DNA of 64,000 bases from Psychrobacter jeotgali (GCF_904846315.1 NZ_CAJHAF010000001.1:3038001-3102000), one strand, 5' to 3'. Shown: positions 9,514 through 19,634, counted from the stretch's first letter. Notes: generated by a model not told the origin, from the sequence alone. Numbers and translations are program-made.

Positions 9514-10047
9514 ATGTCTCGTGTGGCTAAAGCCCCAGTAACGTTGCCTAGCGGCGTAAGCGTTACTTTGAACGATCGGCAGGTAGAAGTTAAAGGCAAG
9601 AACGGTAATATGTCTTTACACCTGCATGAATTGGTCGAGCTGAAACAAGAAGATGATACTATCGTTCTCTCACCTACAGCTGATTCAAAAGAAGCCATGA
9701 TGCACACTGGCACCATGCGTGCTCTGCTTAACAATTATGTTACAGGCGTTAATGAAGGCTTTGAAAAACGTCTTCAATTAATCGGTGTTGGTTATCGTGC
9801 GCAAGTAGCGGGTAATAAAGTAACTTTGAACGTTGGTTACTCACACCCAGTAGAATATACGCTACCTGAAGGCGTTACGGCTGAAACTCCAACTCAAACT
9901 GAAATCGTTTTAAAGTCAAACGATAAACAGCAGTTGGGTCAAGCAGCGGCTAATATTCGTGACTTCCGTCGACCAGAGCCTTATAAAGGTAAAGGTATTC
10001 GTTATAGTGACGAATACGTGATTCGCAAAGAAGCTAAGAAAAAATAA
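9514..10047 (+). CDS. rplF: 50S ribosomal protein L6
   Basis: L6 (177 residues) lies near the factor-binding site of the 50S subunit. It starts [17 protein letters not shown] and ends with the conserved [18 protein letters not shown] segment. AAGGAA lies upstream of the ATG. It starts 222 bases after rpsH, behind the hairpin and promoter candidate described separately. Confidence 0.98.
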   Translation: MSRVAKAPVTLPSGVSVTLNDRQVEVKGKNGNMSLHLHELVELKQEDDTIVLSPTADSKEAMMHTGTMRALLNNYVTGVNEGFEKRLQLIGVGYRAQVAGNKVTLNVGYSHPVEYTLPEGVTAETPTQTEIVLKSNDKQQLGQAAANIRDFRRPEPYKGKGIRYSDEYVIRKEAKKK

Positions 10048-10058
10048 GGTGAGTTGAA

Positions 10059-10409
10059 ATGTTTGATAAAAAAGCAGCTCGTCTGCGTCGAGCTAAGAAA
10101 ACCCGCGCGCATATCCGTCATTTAGGTGTTCATCGTTTAACGGTTAATCGTACGCCAAAGCATATCTATGCCCAGATTATCTCTCCTAGCGGTGGTGAAG
10201 TGATCGCTCAGGCATCTACCTTAGACAACAGCCTGCGCTCAGGTGCGACTGGTAACGCTGATGCAGCGACTTCGGTAGGCCAAATGATCGCAGAACGTGC
10301 AAAAGCAGCTGGTATCAGCAAAGTTGCCTTTGACCGTAGTGGTTTTAAATATCATGGTCGAGTAAAAGCTTTAGCTGAAGCTGCTCGCGAAAATGGATTG
10401 GAGTTTTAA
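10059..10409 (+). CDS. rplR: 50S ribosomal protein L18
   Basis: L18 (116 residues) binds 5S rRNA with L5. The basic N-terminus ([17 protein letters not shown]) and the C-terminal [22 protein letters not shown] are typical. Gaps are 11 bases to rplF and two bases to rpsE. Confidence 0.98.
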   Translation: MFDKKAARLRRAKKTRAHIRHLGVHRLTVNRTPKHIYAQIISPSGGEVIAQASTLDNSLRSGATGNADAATSVGQMIAERAKAAGISKVAFDRSGFKYHGRVKALAEAARENGLEF

Positions 10410-10411
10410 TC

Positions 10412-10909
10412 ATGGCGAAAAATGAACAGACAGACGGTTTAGTAGAACGCTTGGTTACTGTTGATCGCGTTGCAAAAGTGGTCAAAGGTGGTCGTATTTT
10501 CTCTTTTACAGCTCTGACAGTAGTTGGCGACGGTAATGGTCGTGTTGGTTTCGGTCGCGGTAAAGCCCGTGAAGTACCAGCCGCTATTCAAAAAGCGCTA
10601 GAAGCTGCTAAACGTAATATGATTACGGTTGAGCTTAATGATGCTACTTTGCATCATCCTATTGTAGCACGTCATGGTGCTAGTAAAGTCTATATGCAGC
10701 CTGCATCTGAAGGTACTGGCGTAATCGCTGGTGGCGCAATGCGTGCGGTATTAGAAGTTGCTGGTGTCAAAGATGTTTTAACTAAATGTCATGGTTCTAC
10801 CAACACGGCTAACGTTGTACGCGCAACATTCAACGGTTTACGTGATATGTCAACTCCAGAAAAGATGGCAGCCAAACGTGGTAAATCTGTAGACGAAATT
10901 TTGGGCTAA
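10412..10909 (+). CDS. rpsE: 30S ribosomal protein S5
   Basis: S5 (165 residues) is a decoding-fidelity protein at the mRNA entry. The N-terminal dsRBD-like part contains the glycine-rich loop [20 protein letters not shown], where spectinomycin-resistance changes map in other bacteria. The C-terminal domain carries [14 protein letters not shown]. It is followed by rpmD after 20 bases. Confidence 0.98.
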   Translation: MAKNEQTDGLVERLVTVDRVAKVVKGGRIFSFTALTVVGDGNGRVGFGRGKAREVPAAIQKALEAAKRNMITVELNDATLHHPIVARHGASKVYMQPASEGTGVIAGGAMRAVLEVAGVKDVLTKCHGSTNTANVVRATFNGLRDMSTPEKMAAKRGKSVDEILG

Positions 10910-10929
10910 TTTAGACTAGGTGAGTTACG

Positions 10930-11109
10930 ATGAAAAAAATGAAAGTCACTCAAATAAAATCCGGTGCCCATCGCCTTAAGAGCCACAAAGCGAGCTTGAA
11001 AGGATTGGGTTTACGCCGAATTAATCATACTGTTGAAGTAGAAGATACTCCTTCTACTCGTGGTATGGTAAATCGCGTCAACTACATGGTAAAAGTGGAG
11101 GAAGCGTAA
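10930..11109 (+). CDS. rpmD: 50S ribosomal protein L30
   Basis: A short gene of 59 residues that starts [20 protein letters not shown] and continues [20 protein letters not shown], the L30 signature; it ends [16 protein letters not shown] lies upstream of the ATG. The stop shares one base with the rplO start (TAATG). Its place between rpsE and rplO is canonical for the spc operon. Confidence 0.97.
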   Translation: MKKMKVTQIKSGAHRLKSHKASLKGLGLRRINHTVEVEDTPSTRGMVNRVNYMVKVEEA

Positions 11110-11549
11110 TGGGACTTAGATTAAATGAATTATCACCAGGTGTTGGCGCTAAGAAAACAGCCCAACGTCGTGGTCGTGGTATCGGTTCAGGCCTTGGCAA
11201 AACCGGTGGTCGTGGTGTAAAAGGTCAGAAATCACGCTCAGGTTCTAGCATTCGTGCAGGATTCGAAGGTGGTCAAATGCCTATTTACCGTCGTCTACCA
11301 AAATTTGGTTTTACCAGTAAAATGGCAATGACAACGGCTGAAGTTCGTCTTTCTGAATTGAACAAAGTCGAAGGTGATGTGGTTAGCGTTGAAACTTTAA
11401 AAGCAGCTAACATTATCCGTCATGATATGAAGCGTGCTCGTATTATCTTGTCAGGCGATGTCGCTAAAGCTTATACCTTTAAAGGTGTAAAAGTGACTAA
11501 AGGCGCCAAGCAAGCAATCGAAGCTGCTGGTGGTAGCATCGAGGAGTAG
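11109..11549 (+). CDS. rplO: 50S ribosomal protein L15
   Basis: L15 (146 residues) is a late-assembly 50S protein. It begins [20 protein letters not shown], then has the long flexible Gly/Lys/Arg segment [20 protein letters not shown] and the [17 protein letters not shown] motif. It overlaps rpmD by one base and is followed by secY after four bases. Confidence 0.98.
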   Translation: MGLRLNELSPGVGAKKTAQRRGRGIGSGLGKTGGRGVKGQKSRSGSSIRAGFEGGQMPIYRRLPKFGFTSKMAMTTAEVRLSELNKVEGDVVSVETLKAANIIRHDMKRARIILSGDVAKAYTFKGVKVTKGAKQAIEAAGGSIEE

Positions 11550-11553
11550 TAAC

Positions 11554-12900
11554 GTGTCAAAACAATCAATGTCATCGGCTGGTATTCCGCTTAACCCTTT
11601 TGCCTTTATACGTAAGTATGATGAGCTCTGGACGCGTTTACTATTTCTAATCGGCGCATTGATTGTTTATCGTTTAGGGTCACATATTCCTGTTCCTGGC
11701 ATCAATCCAGTCAATTTGGCAGATTTATTCTCGCGTAATGAAAACACTATCTTGAGTATGTTTAACATGTTCTCAGGGGGTGCGCTTGAGAGAATGTCGA
11801 TAATGGCGCTAGGCATTATGCCCTATATTTCAGCGTCCATTATTGTACAGATGATGTCAGCAGTAGTACCGTCGCTTGAAGCACTCAAAAAAGAGGGTGA
11901 AGCAGGGCGACGCAAACTTAACAAGTATACCCGTCAAGGGACACTTGCTTTAGCACTAGTACAATCACTTGGAATGTGTGCCGGTCTGATCAGTCAGAAC
12001 TTGACATTATCTAGCGGTCTTACCTTTTATATCCCTGCAGTTACTTCATTGGTGGCTGGCGCTATGTTCCTAATGTGGCTCGGTGAGCAAATTACGGAAC
12101 GTGGCGTGGGCAATGGTATTTCAATGCTGATTTTTGCCAGTATTGTTGCTGGTATGCCAGGTATGATTTCGCAATCTATCGAACAGGTCAATCAAGGGCA
12201 GATGAACTTGATTGTACTTTTTATCTTTATCGTATTAGGTGTCGCAGTGACTGCTGGTATCGTTTATATCGAACGTGCCCAGCGCCGAGTCCCTGTTAAC
12301 TATGCACAAAAGCAACAACAAGGCCGCAAAATATATGCTCAGCAGCAATCACATTTGCCGCTGAAAATAAACATGGCAGGGGTTATTCCTGCTATTTTTG
12401 CCAGCTCGTTGTTGCTCTTTCCAGCAAGTTTAGGACAGTGGGTCGGTCATTCGGCAGATCCTACCTTTACCCAAAAGATATTACAGAATATGGCACTAGT
12501 GCTGTCTCCGGGACAGCCACTGTATCTGGTTCTGTTCGGTGCGATGATTATTTTCTTCTGCTATTTTTATACCGCATTAGTTTTTAGTCCCCGTGAAGTT
12601 GCCGAAAACCTTAAACGTAGTGGCGCTTATATTCCAGGTATCCGCCCCGGACAACAAACTCAGCGTTATCTTGATCATGTATTGAACCGTTTAACCTTCA
12701 TTGGTGCCATCTATATGACGGTTATCTGTTTAATGCCGATGGTCATCCAGTCAGGATTTGGGGTACCGTTTAACCTCGGTGGTACTTCGTTACTGATTAT
12801 GGTGGTTGTGGTAATGGACTTCATCTCGCAAATTCAAGCGCATTTGATGACCCATCAATATCATGATCAGACGTTAATTCAGTCGCCCACTCAACCTTAA
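11554..12900 (+). CDS. secY: Protein translocase subunit SecY
   Basis: SecY (448 residues) forms the protein-conducting channel in the inner membrane with SecE and SecG and is driven by SecA. About ten hydrophobic segments are visible. Family motifs include [12 protein letters not shown] near residue 35, the plug-region [20 protein letters not shown] and the cytoplasmic loop IEGxRR-like [19 protein letters not shown]. The GTG at 11554 with GAGGAG seven bases upstream is chosen; an ATG lies four codons later. It follows rplO closely, the classical spc arrangement. Confidence 0.97.
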   Translation: MSKQSMSSAGIPLNPFAFIRKYDELWTRLLFLIGALIVYRLGSHIPVPGINPVNLADLFSRNENTILSMFNMFSGGALERMSIMALGIMPYISASIIVQMMSAVVPSLEALKKEGEAGRRKLNKYTRQGTLALALVQSLGMCAGLISQNLTLSSGLTFYIPAVTSLVAGAMFLMWLGEQITERGVGNGISMLIFASIVAGMPGMISQSIEQVNQGQMNLIVLFIFIVLGVAVTAGIVYIERAQRRVPVNYAQKQQQGRKIYAQQQSHLPLKINMAGVIPAIFASSLLLFPASLGQWVGHSADPTFTQKILQNMALVLSPGQPLYLVLFGAMIIFFCYFYTALVFSPREVAENLKRSGAYIPGIRPGQQTQRYLDHVLNRLTFIGAIYMTVICLMPMVIQSGFGVPFNLGGTSLLIMVVVVMDFISQIQAHLMTHQYHDQTLIQSPTQP

Positions 12901-12932
12901 AATGAGTGGTGTGATATCTCAAGGAGCATGCG

Positions 12933-13049
12933 ATGAAAGTTCAAGCATCAGTTAAAAAGATTTGTGGTAGCTGCAAAATTGTACGCCGTAAAGGTCGTGT
13001 ACATGTTATCTGCACCGCAGAGCCGCGTCACAAACAGCGTCAAGGTTAA
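12933..13049 (+). CDS. rpmJ: 50S ribosomal protein L36 (zinc-binding form)
   Basis: A 38-residue gene that starts [20 protein letters not shown]. Cys11, Cys14, Cys27 and His33 form the zinc site, so this is the C+ form. AAGGAG lies upstream of the ATG. It closes the spc operon after secY, as in E. coli. Confidence 0.97.
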   Translation: MKVQASVKKICGSCKIVRRKGRVHVICTAEPRHKQRQG

Positions 13050-13111
13050 TTAGAATATAAGCAGTAGTAATAAGTCTGCTCTTTAGGTTAAATTAACACT
13101 TGAAAAATAAC

Positions 13112-13133
13112 GGCGGATGCGATATCATCCGCC
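13112..13133 (+). promoter_or_regulatory. Stem-loop upstream of the alpha operon
   Basis: GGCGGAT at 13112-13118 pairs exactly with ATCCGCC at 13127-13133 around an eight-base loop. It is the only GC-rich structure in the 258-base gap between rpmJ and rpsM. It has no T-run, so it is not a classical terminator. It could be a processing site or part of an S4-responsive leader; neither is shown. Confidence 0.4.
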
Positions 13134-13172
13134 ACTTGCCGTAGTTTATACTATTATTTTTATAGCTTAGTA

Positions 13173-13202
13173 TTGTCTTTAGCTTTTTTATCCAGTTAAC
13201 AT
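13173..13202 (+). promoter_or_regulatory. Possible promoter of the alpha operon
   Basis: TTGTCT at 13173-13178 and TAACAT at 13197-13202 are separated by 18 bases in the AT-rich gap before rpsM. It is the best spaced pair I found there, but both boxes are imperfect and the AT content makes chance matches likely. Confidence 0.3.
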
Positions 13203-13307
13203 GATAATAAGTACTATAGAAATAACAGTGTCGACAGCAATAAATCTGAAAAATATTGCATTATTTATAATAAATAAAGTCTATTTTTCTATAATGGAGA
13301 GAAATCA

Positions 13308-13664
13308 ATGGCTCGTATTGCCGGTGTTAACATTCCGGATAATAAGCATGCTGTTATTTCACTAACTTACATCTTTGGTGTAGGTCGCACCACTGCTCAG
13401 AAAATCTTAGAAGCAGTTGGCATCGAACCTACTACTAAAATCAGTCAGTTAGATGATACACAGTTAGATGCTATCCGTGCACAGATTGCAAACTACTCGA
13501 CTGAAGGTGATCTTCGTCGTGAAGTGTCAATGAATATTAAGCGTTTGGTCGATTTGGGCAGTTACCGTGGCATTCGCCATCGTCGTAACTTACCTGTACG
13601 TGGCCAAAACACTAAAAACAATGCGCGTACTCGTAAGGGTCCACGTAGAGCAATCAAAAGATAA
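13308..13664 (+). CDS. rpsM: 30S ribosomal protein S13
   Basis: S13 (118 residues) forms intersubunit bridges from the 30S head. It starts [20 protein letters not shown] and ends in the basic tail [26 protein letters not shown] precedes the ATG. First gene of the alpha operon (rpsM-rpsK-rpsD-rpoA-rplQ). Confidence 0.98.
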   Translation: MARIAGVNIPDNKHAVISLTYIFGVGRTTAQKILEAVGIEPTTKISQLDDTQLDAIRAQIANYSTEGDLRREVSMNIKRLVDLGSYRGIRHRRNLPVRGQNTKNNARTRKGPRRAIKR

Positions 13665-13684
13665 TTAACTTAGGAAGCTAAAAG

Positions 13685-14074
13685 ATGGCTAAAGACACTC
13701 GTAGTCGCAAAAAGGTGACTCGTCGTTCAGTATCGGAGGGCGTAGCCCATATCCATGCGTCTTTTAATAACACCATTGTTACGATTACCGACCGTCAAGG
13801 TAATGCATTGGCTTGGGCCACTTCAGGTGGACAAGGCTTCCGTGGTTCACGTAAATCTACACCATTTGCAGCGCAGGTTGCAGCTGAGGTCGCTGGTAAA
13901 GCGGCTCAAGAATATGGTGTTAAGAATATCGATGTTTTGGTCAAAGGACCAGGACCGGGTCGTGAGTCTGCGGTAAGAGCACTAGGTGCATTGGGTTATA
14001 AAGTAAACAGCATCTCTGATGTAACCCCAATCCCACACAATGGTTGCCGTGCGCCGAAAAAGCGCCGCGTCTAA
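13685..14074 (+). CDS. rpsK: 30S ribosomal protein S11
   Basis: S11 (129 residues) lies on the 30S platform next to the E-site mRNA. It has the [20 protein letters not shown] motif and the C-terminal signature [13 protein letters not shown]. It lies 20 bases after rpsM and 48 bases before rpsD. Confidence 0.98.
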   Translation: MAKDTRSRKKVTRRSVSEGVAHIHASFNNTIVTITDRQGNALAWATSGGQGFRGSRKSTPFAAQVAAEVAGKAAQEYGVKNIDVLVKGPGPGRESAVRALGALGYKVNSISDVTPIPHNGCRAPKKRRV

Positions 14075-14122
14075 TATTAAAGACGAAGCTTTTTATTATA
14101 AGAGCTTATAGGAGACATAAAG

Positions 14123-14764
14123 ATGGCCCGTTATATTGGACCAAAATTAAAATTATCACGTCGTGAAGGCACTGACTTAGGTCTTAAGTCTGGTGTAAAA
14201 CCTTATGACGTAAAAACTAAGAAAGCAGCTCGTCCACCAGGTCAACATGGTGTGAGCCGTAATAAGAGCTCAGAATATTCTTTACAGCTACGCGAGAAGC
14301 AGAAAGTTAAGCGTATCTATGGTGTGCTTGAGCGTCAATTTGCCAACTACTATAAAGAAGCCGCTCGTAAGCGTGGTGCTACTGGTGAGAACTTACTAGC
14401 TATGCTAGAAAGCCGTTTAGATAACGTTGTATATCGTATGGGCTTTGGTTCAACTCGTGCTGAAGCACGTCAGCTAGTTAGCCACCGTGCGGTTATGGTA
14501 AAAAGAGCTGGCCGTGATGACTATGTTCGTGTAAACATTCCTTCAATTCAGTTGAATGATGGTGATGTCATTGCTATCCAAGAGAAAGCTCGCGAGCAAT
14601 TGCGTATTAAAAACGCTATTGAATTGGCTACCCAACGTGGTATTCCAGAATGGCTAGATGTTGATCACAGCAAACTGCAAGGTACTTTTAAACAAGCGCC
14701 TGATCGTATTGATCTACCTGCTGAAATCAACGAAAGCTTAATTGTTGAGCTATACTCTAAGTAA
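14123..14764 (+). CDS. rpsD: 30S ribosomal protein S4
   Basis: S4 (213 residues) nucleates 30S assembly and represses the alpha operon in E. coli. It starts [20 protein letters not shown]. The S4 RNA-binding domain is visible around residues 99-160 ([20 protein letters not shown]). No N-terminal zinc cysteines are present. It is about seven residues longer than the E. coli protein. AGGAGA precedes the ATG. Confidence 0.97.
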   Translation: MARYIGPKLKLSRREGTDLGLKSGVKPYDVKTKKAARPPGQHGVSRNKSSEYSLQLREKQKVKRIYGVLERQFANYYKEAARKRGATGENLLAMLESRLDNVVYRMGFGSTRAEARQLVSHRAVMVKRAGRDDYVRVNIPSIQLNDGDVIAIQEKAREQLRIKNAIELATQRGIPEWLDVDHSKLQGTFKQAPDRIDLPAEINESLIVELYSK

Positions 14765-14765
14765 C

Positions 14766-14810
14766 TGACAAAATTGCTTATCTCCAACTTATACGGGATA
14801 AGCAATGTCA
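14766..14810 (+). promoter_or_regulatory. Stem-loop between rpsD and rpoA
   Basis: Bases 14773-14784 pair with 14795-14806 in a 12-bp stem (one G-T pair) around a ten-base loop, and TGAC/GTCA can extend it outward past a small bulge. No T-run follows. It could be an RNA-processing or stabilising element that sets the ratio of rpoA to ribosomal proteins; this is inference. Confidence 0.5.
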
Positions 14811-14842
14811 ATTAAACCCGTTAAACAAATCGAGGTGACATC

Positions 14843-15850
14843 ATGATGCTAAATGCAACTGAGTTTCTAACGCCGAACGCCATTAACGTGGATACGGTTA
14901 ATGAAACGATTGCGAAAGTCACGCTCGAACCGTTAGAACGCGGCTTTGGACATACCTTAGGGAATGCCCTGCGTCGTATTTTATTATCTTCATTACCTGG
15001 TGCTGCAGTTATCGAAGCTGAGATTGATGGTGTTGACCATGAATACTCAACGCTTGAAGGCTTGCAGGAAGACGTACTTGACTTACTCTTAAATCTTAAG
15101 GGTTTGGCAATTACACTTCATGATCAAAATGAAGTATTTTTGACCTTGGATAAACAAGGTCCAGGCACTATTACTGCTGCAGATATCTCATTGCCGCATA
15201 ATGTCGATATTATCAATCCAGATTTGGTATTGGGGACATTAAGCGACCGTGGTCATCTTAAGATGCGTCTGCGCGTAGTAATGGGTCGTGGATATGAGCC
15301 AGCAAACCAACGCCGTGAAGATGGTGACACTAAAGCGATTGGCCGCTTAAAGCTTGATGCAAGCTTTAGCCCAGTGCTACGTGTTGCTTATCAGGTTGAG
15401 AACGCTCGCGTAGAGCAGCGTACCGACCTTGATCGTCTCATCGTTGAGCTTGAAACTAATGGCACAATTGATCCAGAAGAAGCAATTCGTAAAGCAGCCA
15501 CTATTTTGCAACAACAGATTTCTATCTTTGTTGACCTAGAAGCTGAAGAAGCGCCTGAGCCTGTGAAAGAAAAAGAAGAGGTTGATCCAGTGCTATTACG
15601 CCCTGTCGATGACCTTGAACTAACGGTTCGCTCAGCCAACTGCTTAAAAGCTGAAAACATTTACTATATCGGTGATTTGGTCCAACGTTCAGAAACTGAA
15701 CTACTTAAAACCCCAAATCTTGGTAAGAAATCATTAACCGAAATCAAAGACGTGTTAGCGTCTAAAGATTTAGAGCTCGGTATGCGCCTAGATAACTGGC
15801 CACCTGCTGATCTACGTGTTGATGATCGCTTTTCTTATCGTACCCGTTAA
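14843..15850 (+). CDS. rpoA: RNA polymerase subunit alpha
   Basis: Alpha (335 residues) dimerises to start RNA polymerase assembly, and its C-terminal domain binds UP elements and activators. The N-terminal domain has [20 protein letters not shown]; the acidic linker ([15 protein letters not shown]) lies near residue 240. The C-terminal domain has [16 protein letters not shown] and the helix-hairpin [19 protein letters not shown] codons lie at 14843 and 14846 downstream of GAGGT; either is possible. It sits between rpsD and rplQ. Confidence 0.97.
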   Translation: MMLNATEFLTPNAINVDTVNETIAKVTLEPLERGFGHTLGNALRRILLSSLPGAAVIEAEIDGVDHEYSTLEGLQEDVLDLLLNLKGLAITLHDQNEVFLTLDKQGPGTITAADISLPHNVDIINPDLVLGTLSDRGHLKMRLRVVMGRGYEPANQRREDGDTKAIGRLKLDASFSPVLRVAYQVENARVEQRTDLDRLIVELETNGTIDPEEAIRKAATILQQQISIFVDLEAEEAPEPVKEKEEVDPVLLRPVDDLELTVRSANCLKAENIYYIGDLVQRSETELLKTPNLGKKSLTEIKDVLASKDLELGMRLDNWPPADLRVDDRFSYRTR

Positions 15851-15869
15851 ACTTTAAGGATATTTGACT

Positions 15870-16229
15870 ATGCGCCATCGTAAGAGTGGAGTCAAGCTGG
15901 GTCGTACCGGCAGTCATCGTAAGGCAATGTTCCAGAACATGACCAACTCATTATTTGAGCATGAACTGATCAAAACTACTTTGCCAAAAGCTAAAGAATT
16001 ACGCCGCGTCGCTGAGCCATTGATTACTATGGCTAAAGAAGATAGTGTGGCTAATCGTCGTCTAGCATTTAGCCGCATGCGTAGTAAGCCTATGGTGGGT
16101 AAACTATTTGGTACTTTAGGCCCTCGTTATCAGGACCGTCCAGGTGGCTATTTACGTATCGTAAAATGTGGTCATCGTGATGGTGATAACGCACCTATGG
16201 CTTATGTAGAACTGGTTGATCGTGACTAG
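15870..16229 (+). CDS. rplQ: 50S ribosomal protein L17
   Basis: L17 (119 residues) starts [20 protein letters not shown], the family N-terminus, from the ATG at 15870 with AAGGA upstream; the in-frame TTG at 15864 is not needed. The segment [20 protein letters not shown] near the C-terminus is conserved. Last gene of the alpha operon, followed by a strong terminator. Confidence 0.97.
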   Translation: MRHRKSGVKLGRTGSHRKAMFQNMTNSLFEHELIKTTLPKAKELRRVAEPLITMAKEDSVANRRLAFSRMRSKPMVGKLFGTLGPRYQDRPGGYLRIVKCGHRDGDNAPMAYVELVDRD

Positions 16230-16271
16230 TACTATAAACTCATTATGTTTATAGATAGAAATTAAAGTTAT

Positions 16272-16302
16272 AAAAAAGCTCCAATTAATTGGAGCTTTTT
16301 TT
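16272..16302. terminator. Bidirectional terminator after rplQ
   Basis: A perfect palindrome: AGCTCCAATT pairs with AATTGGAGCT, flanked by six As on the left and a run of Ts on the right. It can stop transcription from the alpha operon on the plus strand and from yciO on the minus strand. Confidence 0.9.
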
Positions 16303-16337
16303 ATATTCAGATTTTATGTATACGTTACTGCTAATAG

Positions 16338-16958
16338 TTATAACAATAATGCGTCAACATCAGCCGCACCTTGCCTTATAATTTCTGGCTGACTATTGGT
16401 CATATCTACTATAGTCGTTAGTTTAGTAGTTTTAATACCTGCATTAATTAAGCCATCTATTTGGTTACTTAACAACTCTTCGATATCCATAGGATCATCG
16501 AGGATGTCATCATGACCAGGCAGTATTAATGAACTGGTTAATATCGGCTCGTCCATAGCTTCTAGTAATGCTTGAGCAATTGGATTACTTGGTACCCGGA
16601 TACCAATGGTTTTTTTCTTAGGGTGAGCTAACTTTTTTGGAACATCCTTGGTGGCGTTCAATATAAAAGTGATAGGAGCAGGGGTATGCGCTTTGAGCTG
16701 CTTAAATTGAGTGTTATCGACGGTGGCATAAGTGGCAATTTCACTTAAATCACGACATAATAGCGTAAATTGATGTTTATCATCGAGTTCACGAATTTGT
16801 TTAAGTTTTTCAAGAGCATCTTTTGCACCAAGGCGACAGCCAAAGGCATAGCTGGTATCAGTGGGATAGATCAGTAATTTATCATCACGCAGTAGAGCAG
16901 CAGCTTGGTCTATGAGACGAGGCTGTGGATTGTCGGGATGAATATAAAAAGTTTGCAT
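16338..16958 (-). CDS. yciO: YciO family protein (YrdC/Sua5 fold)
   Basis: A 206-residue protein of the YrdC/Sua5 superfamily, whose core members (TsaC, Sua5) make threonylcarbamoyl-AMP for the t6A tRNA modification. The sequence follows the YciO branch closely: FYIHPDNPQPRLIDQAAALL at the start, the nucleotide-binding YPTDTSYAFGCRLG, then HQFTLLCRDLSEIATYA and KKTIGIRVPSNPIAQALLEA. YciO proteins share the fold, but their role in t6A synthesis is not settled, so a broad function is safest. It stands alone, convergent with rplQ. Confidence 0.88.
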   Translation of the reverse strand: MQTFYIHPDNPQPRLIDQAAALLRDDKLLIYPTDTSYAFGCRLGAKDALEKLKQIRELDDKHQFTLLCRDLSEIATYATVDNTQFKQLKAHTPAPITFILNATKDVPKKLAHPKKKTIGIRVPSNPIAQALLEAMDEPILTSSLILPGHDDILDDPMDIEELLSNQIDGLINAGIKTTKLTTIVDMTNSQPEIIRQGAADVDALLL

Positions 16959-17187
16959 AATTACTCCTATTTTTATAATCCTATTTGCTTAGTTTTTGTT
17001 GCTCAGAGTCATGGTATTAGACTAGTATAGCGTCAATGTAGCTATGAGTTGTAGAGGCATGCCGTTAAAAATAGTATGCAAACGTTAAAAACACTGAAAG
17101 CCTATTACTGGATTTTAGCTAAATATATAGCAGCTATAAGCATTAGGCTATAAGCATTAGATTGAAGAGATAGATAAATAGCATTAT

Positions 17188-17946
17188 TTATCTAGTGAAA
17201 CCAATAGTCAGCAATGCCCATAGTAAGAGTTGAGCATCACGTGGCAACTTGTTAGGGTGGTTTATATAATGCGAAGCCTGTTGATAGACATCAGTGGGGA
17301 AAGTGCTGTTGCTAGTGTCAAAGTCAGCAAATAAGTTGTCTTGAGAGACTTGGAACGGTCGCTGACAAGCGAGGGAGAACAAACATTCTAAGGCTTGCGG
17401 TTTGATCTCTAAACGTTCAAACGCTTGTTGCTGAGCTGCTGAACGGCCATCTGCTGCATACCAGTAGCCAAAATCTGCTAGTTTCCGGCGTGCTTCACCC
17501 GCAATACACCAATGGCTGATTTCGTGTAAAGCGCTAGCAAAGAAACCGTGGGCAAACTCAATACGTGCAGGTTGATCATTATTAGCAGGAAAATATTCGG
17601 GCTCACCACTACCGCGTATTAGCTCTACATTCTGTTCAGCAAACAATAAATCAAATAAAGAGATCAGCACATCGGTAGCCTGTCGTTCACTACTCTTTGA
17701 TTGTTGAGTACTTAAATGGGCGGCTTTTAGAGGGCGATATAAAGAGTTATTAGTTATTAAATACTGTAAGTTTTTATGCTTTGGACTTATTCTTGCATCA
17801 AGATGACTTATTCTTGCATCAAGATGAGCTGATAAATCTAAAGCAACGTCTTCATTTAACAAACTAGAAAAGTCTACAGTAGAAGAAACAAAGTCACCGT
17901 CAGTTTTTAGGTGGGTATTATTAGAACTATCAAAAATCATAAACAT
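17188..17946 (-). CDS. epmC: Elongation factor P hydroxylase EpmC
   Basis: EpmC hydroxylates the lysine of EF-P that EpmA and EpmB have beta-lysylated. The conserved core begins near residue 90 and includes RIEFAHGFFASALHEISHWC, whose HEISHWC histidines are probable metal ligands, followed by DFGYWYAADGRSAAQQQAFE and KPQALECLF. At 252 residues it is about 70 longer than E. coli EpmC. The extra N-terminal part is low in similarity and holds an exact tandem repeat of HLDARIS. Only two Met codons exist near the start (residues 1 and 3), so a shorter form would need a non-ATG start. EF-P genes are not in this window. Confidence 0.85.
   Translation of the reverse strand: MFMIFDSSNNTHLKTDGDFVSSTVDFSSLLNEDVALDLSAHLDARISHLDARISPKHKNLQYLITNNSLYRPLKAAHLSTQQSKSSERQATDVLISLFDLLFAEQNVELIRGSGEPEYFPANNDQPARIEFAHGFFASALHEISHWCIAGEARRKLADFGYWYAADGRSAAQQQAFERLEIKPQALECLFSLACQRPFQVSQDNLFADFDTSNSTFPTDVYQQASHYINHPNKLPRDAQLLLWALLTIGFTR
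17784..17825. repeat. 21-bp tandem duplication inside epmC
   Basis: Two exact head-to-tail copies of a 21-base unit (17784-17804 and 17805-17825). The unit length keeps the reading frame and duplicates seven residues of EpmC (HLDARIS, antisense here). It lies in the variable N-terminal extension. Confidence 0.9.
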
Positions 17947-18107
17947 ACAAATTAAAAGCTTGCAGTGGATAAGAAAACTACCATAAGTGATTAATTTTAT
18001 TCATAAATGGTAGCAAAAATCGTAACATACTAGCGCTAGAGTCCAATCGAACTTTCGGTTAGTATGACAGCCAATATTATACACCGTTTTGAACAGCGAG
18101 GCCGCTT

Positions 18108-18713
18108 ATGTCAAACTCTACAATCAATACAACCACAACCTCTGAATCTATTGATAATAAAAATATGGGCACTCAAACAAACAAGCCGGCAACCATGCCT
18201 GAGCATATTGTCTTAGATAAGTGGGCAGATTCTGGATTCGAGTGGGCAGGAGTAATGTCGCCTGTAAACTTTGAGCGCTTAGCTGCATTATTAGCTGATG
18301 AACATGAACAGCCAAAAATGCAAATCACTGCCAATTTGTATCGTCGCAATAACTTACTACATTTAGCCTTTAATGTGGCGGGCGAAGTATGGTTGACTTG
18401 TCAACGTTGCCTACAACCAGTCGCTATCGATTTGACTGACAATTATGATATGGCGCTACTCGAAGATGAGAGCCAGATGAATCTTCTTGATGAAGAGCAA
18501 GATTATTTACTATTAGATGAAATTCTTATTGAGCAGTTACCTGAACGTCTATTGCCCTTCAAAAAATTGATCGAAGATGAGATATTATTAAAGACCCCAA
18601 TGGCACCAAAACATGATGATTGTGAGCTAGAGATTGATCAAGTGGGGGATATACCAGAAGAGGAAGTAGAAAACCCTTTTGCTGCTTTAGCCGCTCTAAA
18701 AGGCAAGCTATAA
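18108..18713 (+). CDS. yceD: YceD/DUF177 family 23S rRNA accumulation protein
   Basis: YceD-family proteins are needed for normal 23S rRNA levels and are nearly always encoded next to rpmF. Family marks are the CxxC in VWLTCQRCLQPVAIDL near residue 104, the long acidic stretch after it, and the C-terminal NPFAALAALKGKL. At 201 residues it exceeds E. coli YceD (173); the first 30 residues are Thr/Ser/Asn-rich and may start later, at Met20 or Met29. The rpmF gene follows after 330 bases, so it probably also has its own promoter. Confidence 0.88.
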   Translation: MSNSTINTTTTSESIDNKNMGTQTNKPATMPEHIVLDKWADSGFEWAGVMSPVNFERLAALLADEHEQPKMQITANLYRRNNLLHLAFNVAGEVWLTCQRCLQPVAIDLTDNYDMALLEDESQMNLLDEEQDYLLLDEILIEQLPERLLPFKKLIEDEILLKTPMAPKHDDCELEIDQVGDIPEEEVENPFAALAALKGKL

Positions 18714-19043
18714 TACGCTAAAGATTTACCCATTCAAGGCTATCTTTTAGCTTACTGCTAATTATTATGTAGAAGAGTGCACAGCAGGGCTTTATTAATT
18801 GTTCAAACATGCGTATAATGTCCGGTCTATTGCATACTGGCAACTTACTGCTAGCTTACAACCACTGATTGAGCGAAATATCCATAAATTTAGACTTAAT
18901 CTAGGTGTTTGAGCAAGTAGCTAACCCATTTTTAACGATGTATAAACTTTAGGTGTTATGATTATTAATAACCATAATCTCAAGTTAACATCGCTCTAAG
19001 CTAAAATACAAGCTTACCCCTTTTTAAGTATAGGAGCTATATC
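18714..19043 (+). promoter_or_regulatory. Gap upstream of rpmF with a candidate promoter
   Basis: No gene is seen in these 330 bases. A perfect TATAAT lies at 18814-18819, with a weak TTTATT 17 bases upstream at 18791-18796. A start there would give rpmF a leader of over 200 nt. The rest is AT-rich without clear hairpins. Confidence 0.35.
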
Positions 19044-19226
19044 ATGGCCGTTCAAAAAAGTCGTAAAAGCCGTTCTCGTCGTGACATGCGCCGTTCACAC
19101 CATCATATGACTGTGGCTGAGCTTAGCGTAGATGCTACCACTGGTGAAAAGCATCGTCGTCATCACATGACGAAAGACGGTTTCTATCGTGGTCGTCAGA
19201 TGTTTAAAGTAAGTCAAGATGCTTAA
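19044..19226 (+). CDS. rpmF: 50S ribosomal protein L32 (zinc-free form)
   Basis: A 60-residue basic protein that starts [20 protein letters not shown] and ends [20 protein letters not shown], typical of L32. No CxxC pair is present. AGGAGC precedes the ATG. It lies between yceD and the fatty-acid genes, as in many gammaproteobacteria, and is followed by a terminator-like hairpin. Confidence 0.96.
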   Translation: MAVQKSRKSRSRRDMRRSHHHMTVAELSVDATTGEKHRRHHMTKDGFYRGRQMFKVSQDA

Positions 19227-19344
19227 ATCATTGAACCTTTGCTAGGCTATTCTGTATGTATTCTGATATTGGACATTTAATATCAATGCTTGTTCAATTA
19301 TCTTGAGCAGATAAAGCCTTTTAATTGGTAGATATGTATTAAGT

Positions 19345-19403
19345 AAAAAAAGCCAAGTTATTTCACTATCATAAAACAGATAGTTGAATAGCTTGGTTTT
19401 TTG
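19345..19403 (+). terminator. Terminator after rpmF
   Basis: A long imperfect stem pairs 19345-19370 with 19379-19402 (AAAAAAGCCAAG with CTTGGTTTTTT at the base, ACTATC with GATAGT near the loop) and ends in a T-run. It separates rpmF from fabD; the remaining 230 bases to fabD must hold the fabD promoter, which I could not place with confidence. Confidence 0.75.
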
Positions 19404-19634
19404 TTGTTGGCTATCGGTTAGAGTAAGATCAATTATCATGAATAATTTAGAGCTACTCCCTAATAGAGAGGCGACTATGATAAATACTGATAGCGGTGTA
19501 TAGTTTACTTATGATTATTTATCGTTGATGATAATTTAGGTCTCATTATAATAAAATTATACATCAGCACTCATTCTTAAAATAATACCTAATTTATTAT
19601 AGGGATATTTCCACTTACGGAAGGAATATTGGCT

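Noticed and set aside
13290..13295. Perfect TATAAT just before rpsM
   Set aside because: A start from it would fall within a few bases of the ATG and remove the GGAG ribosome binding site; no -35 box is spaced correctly.
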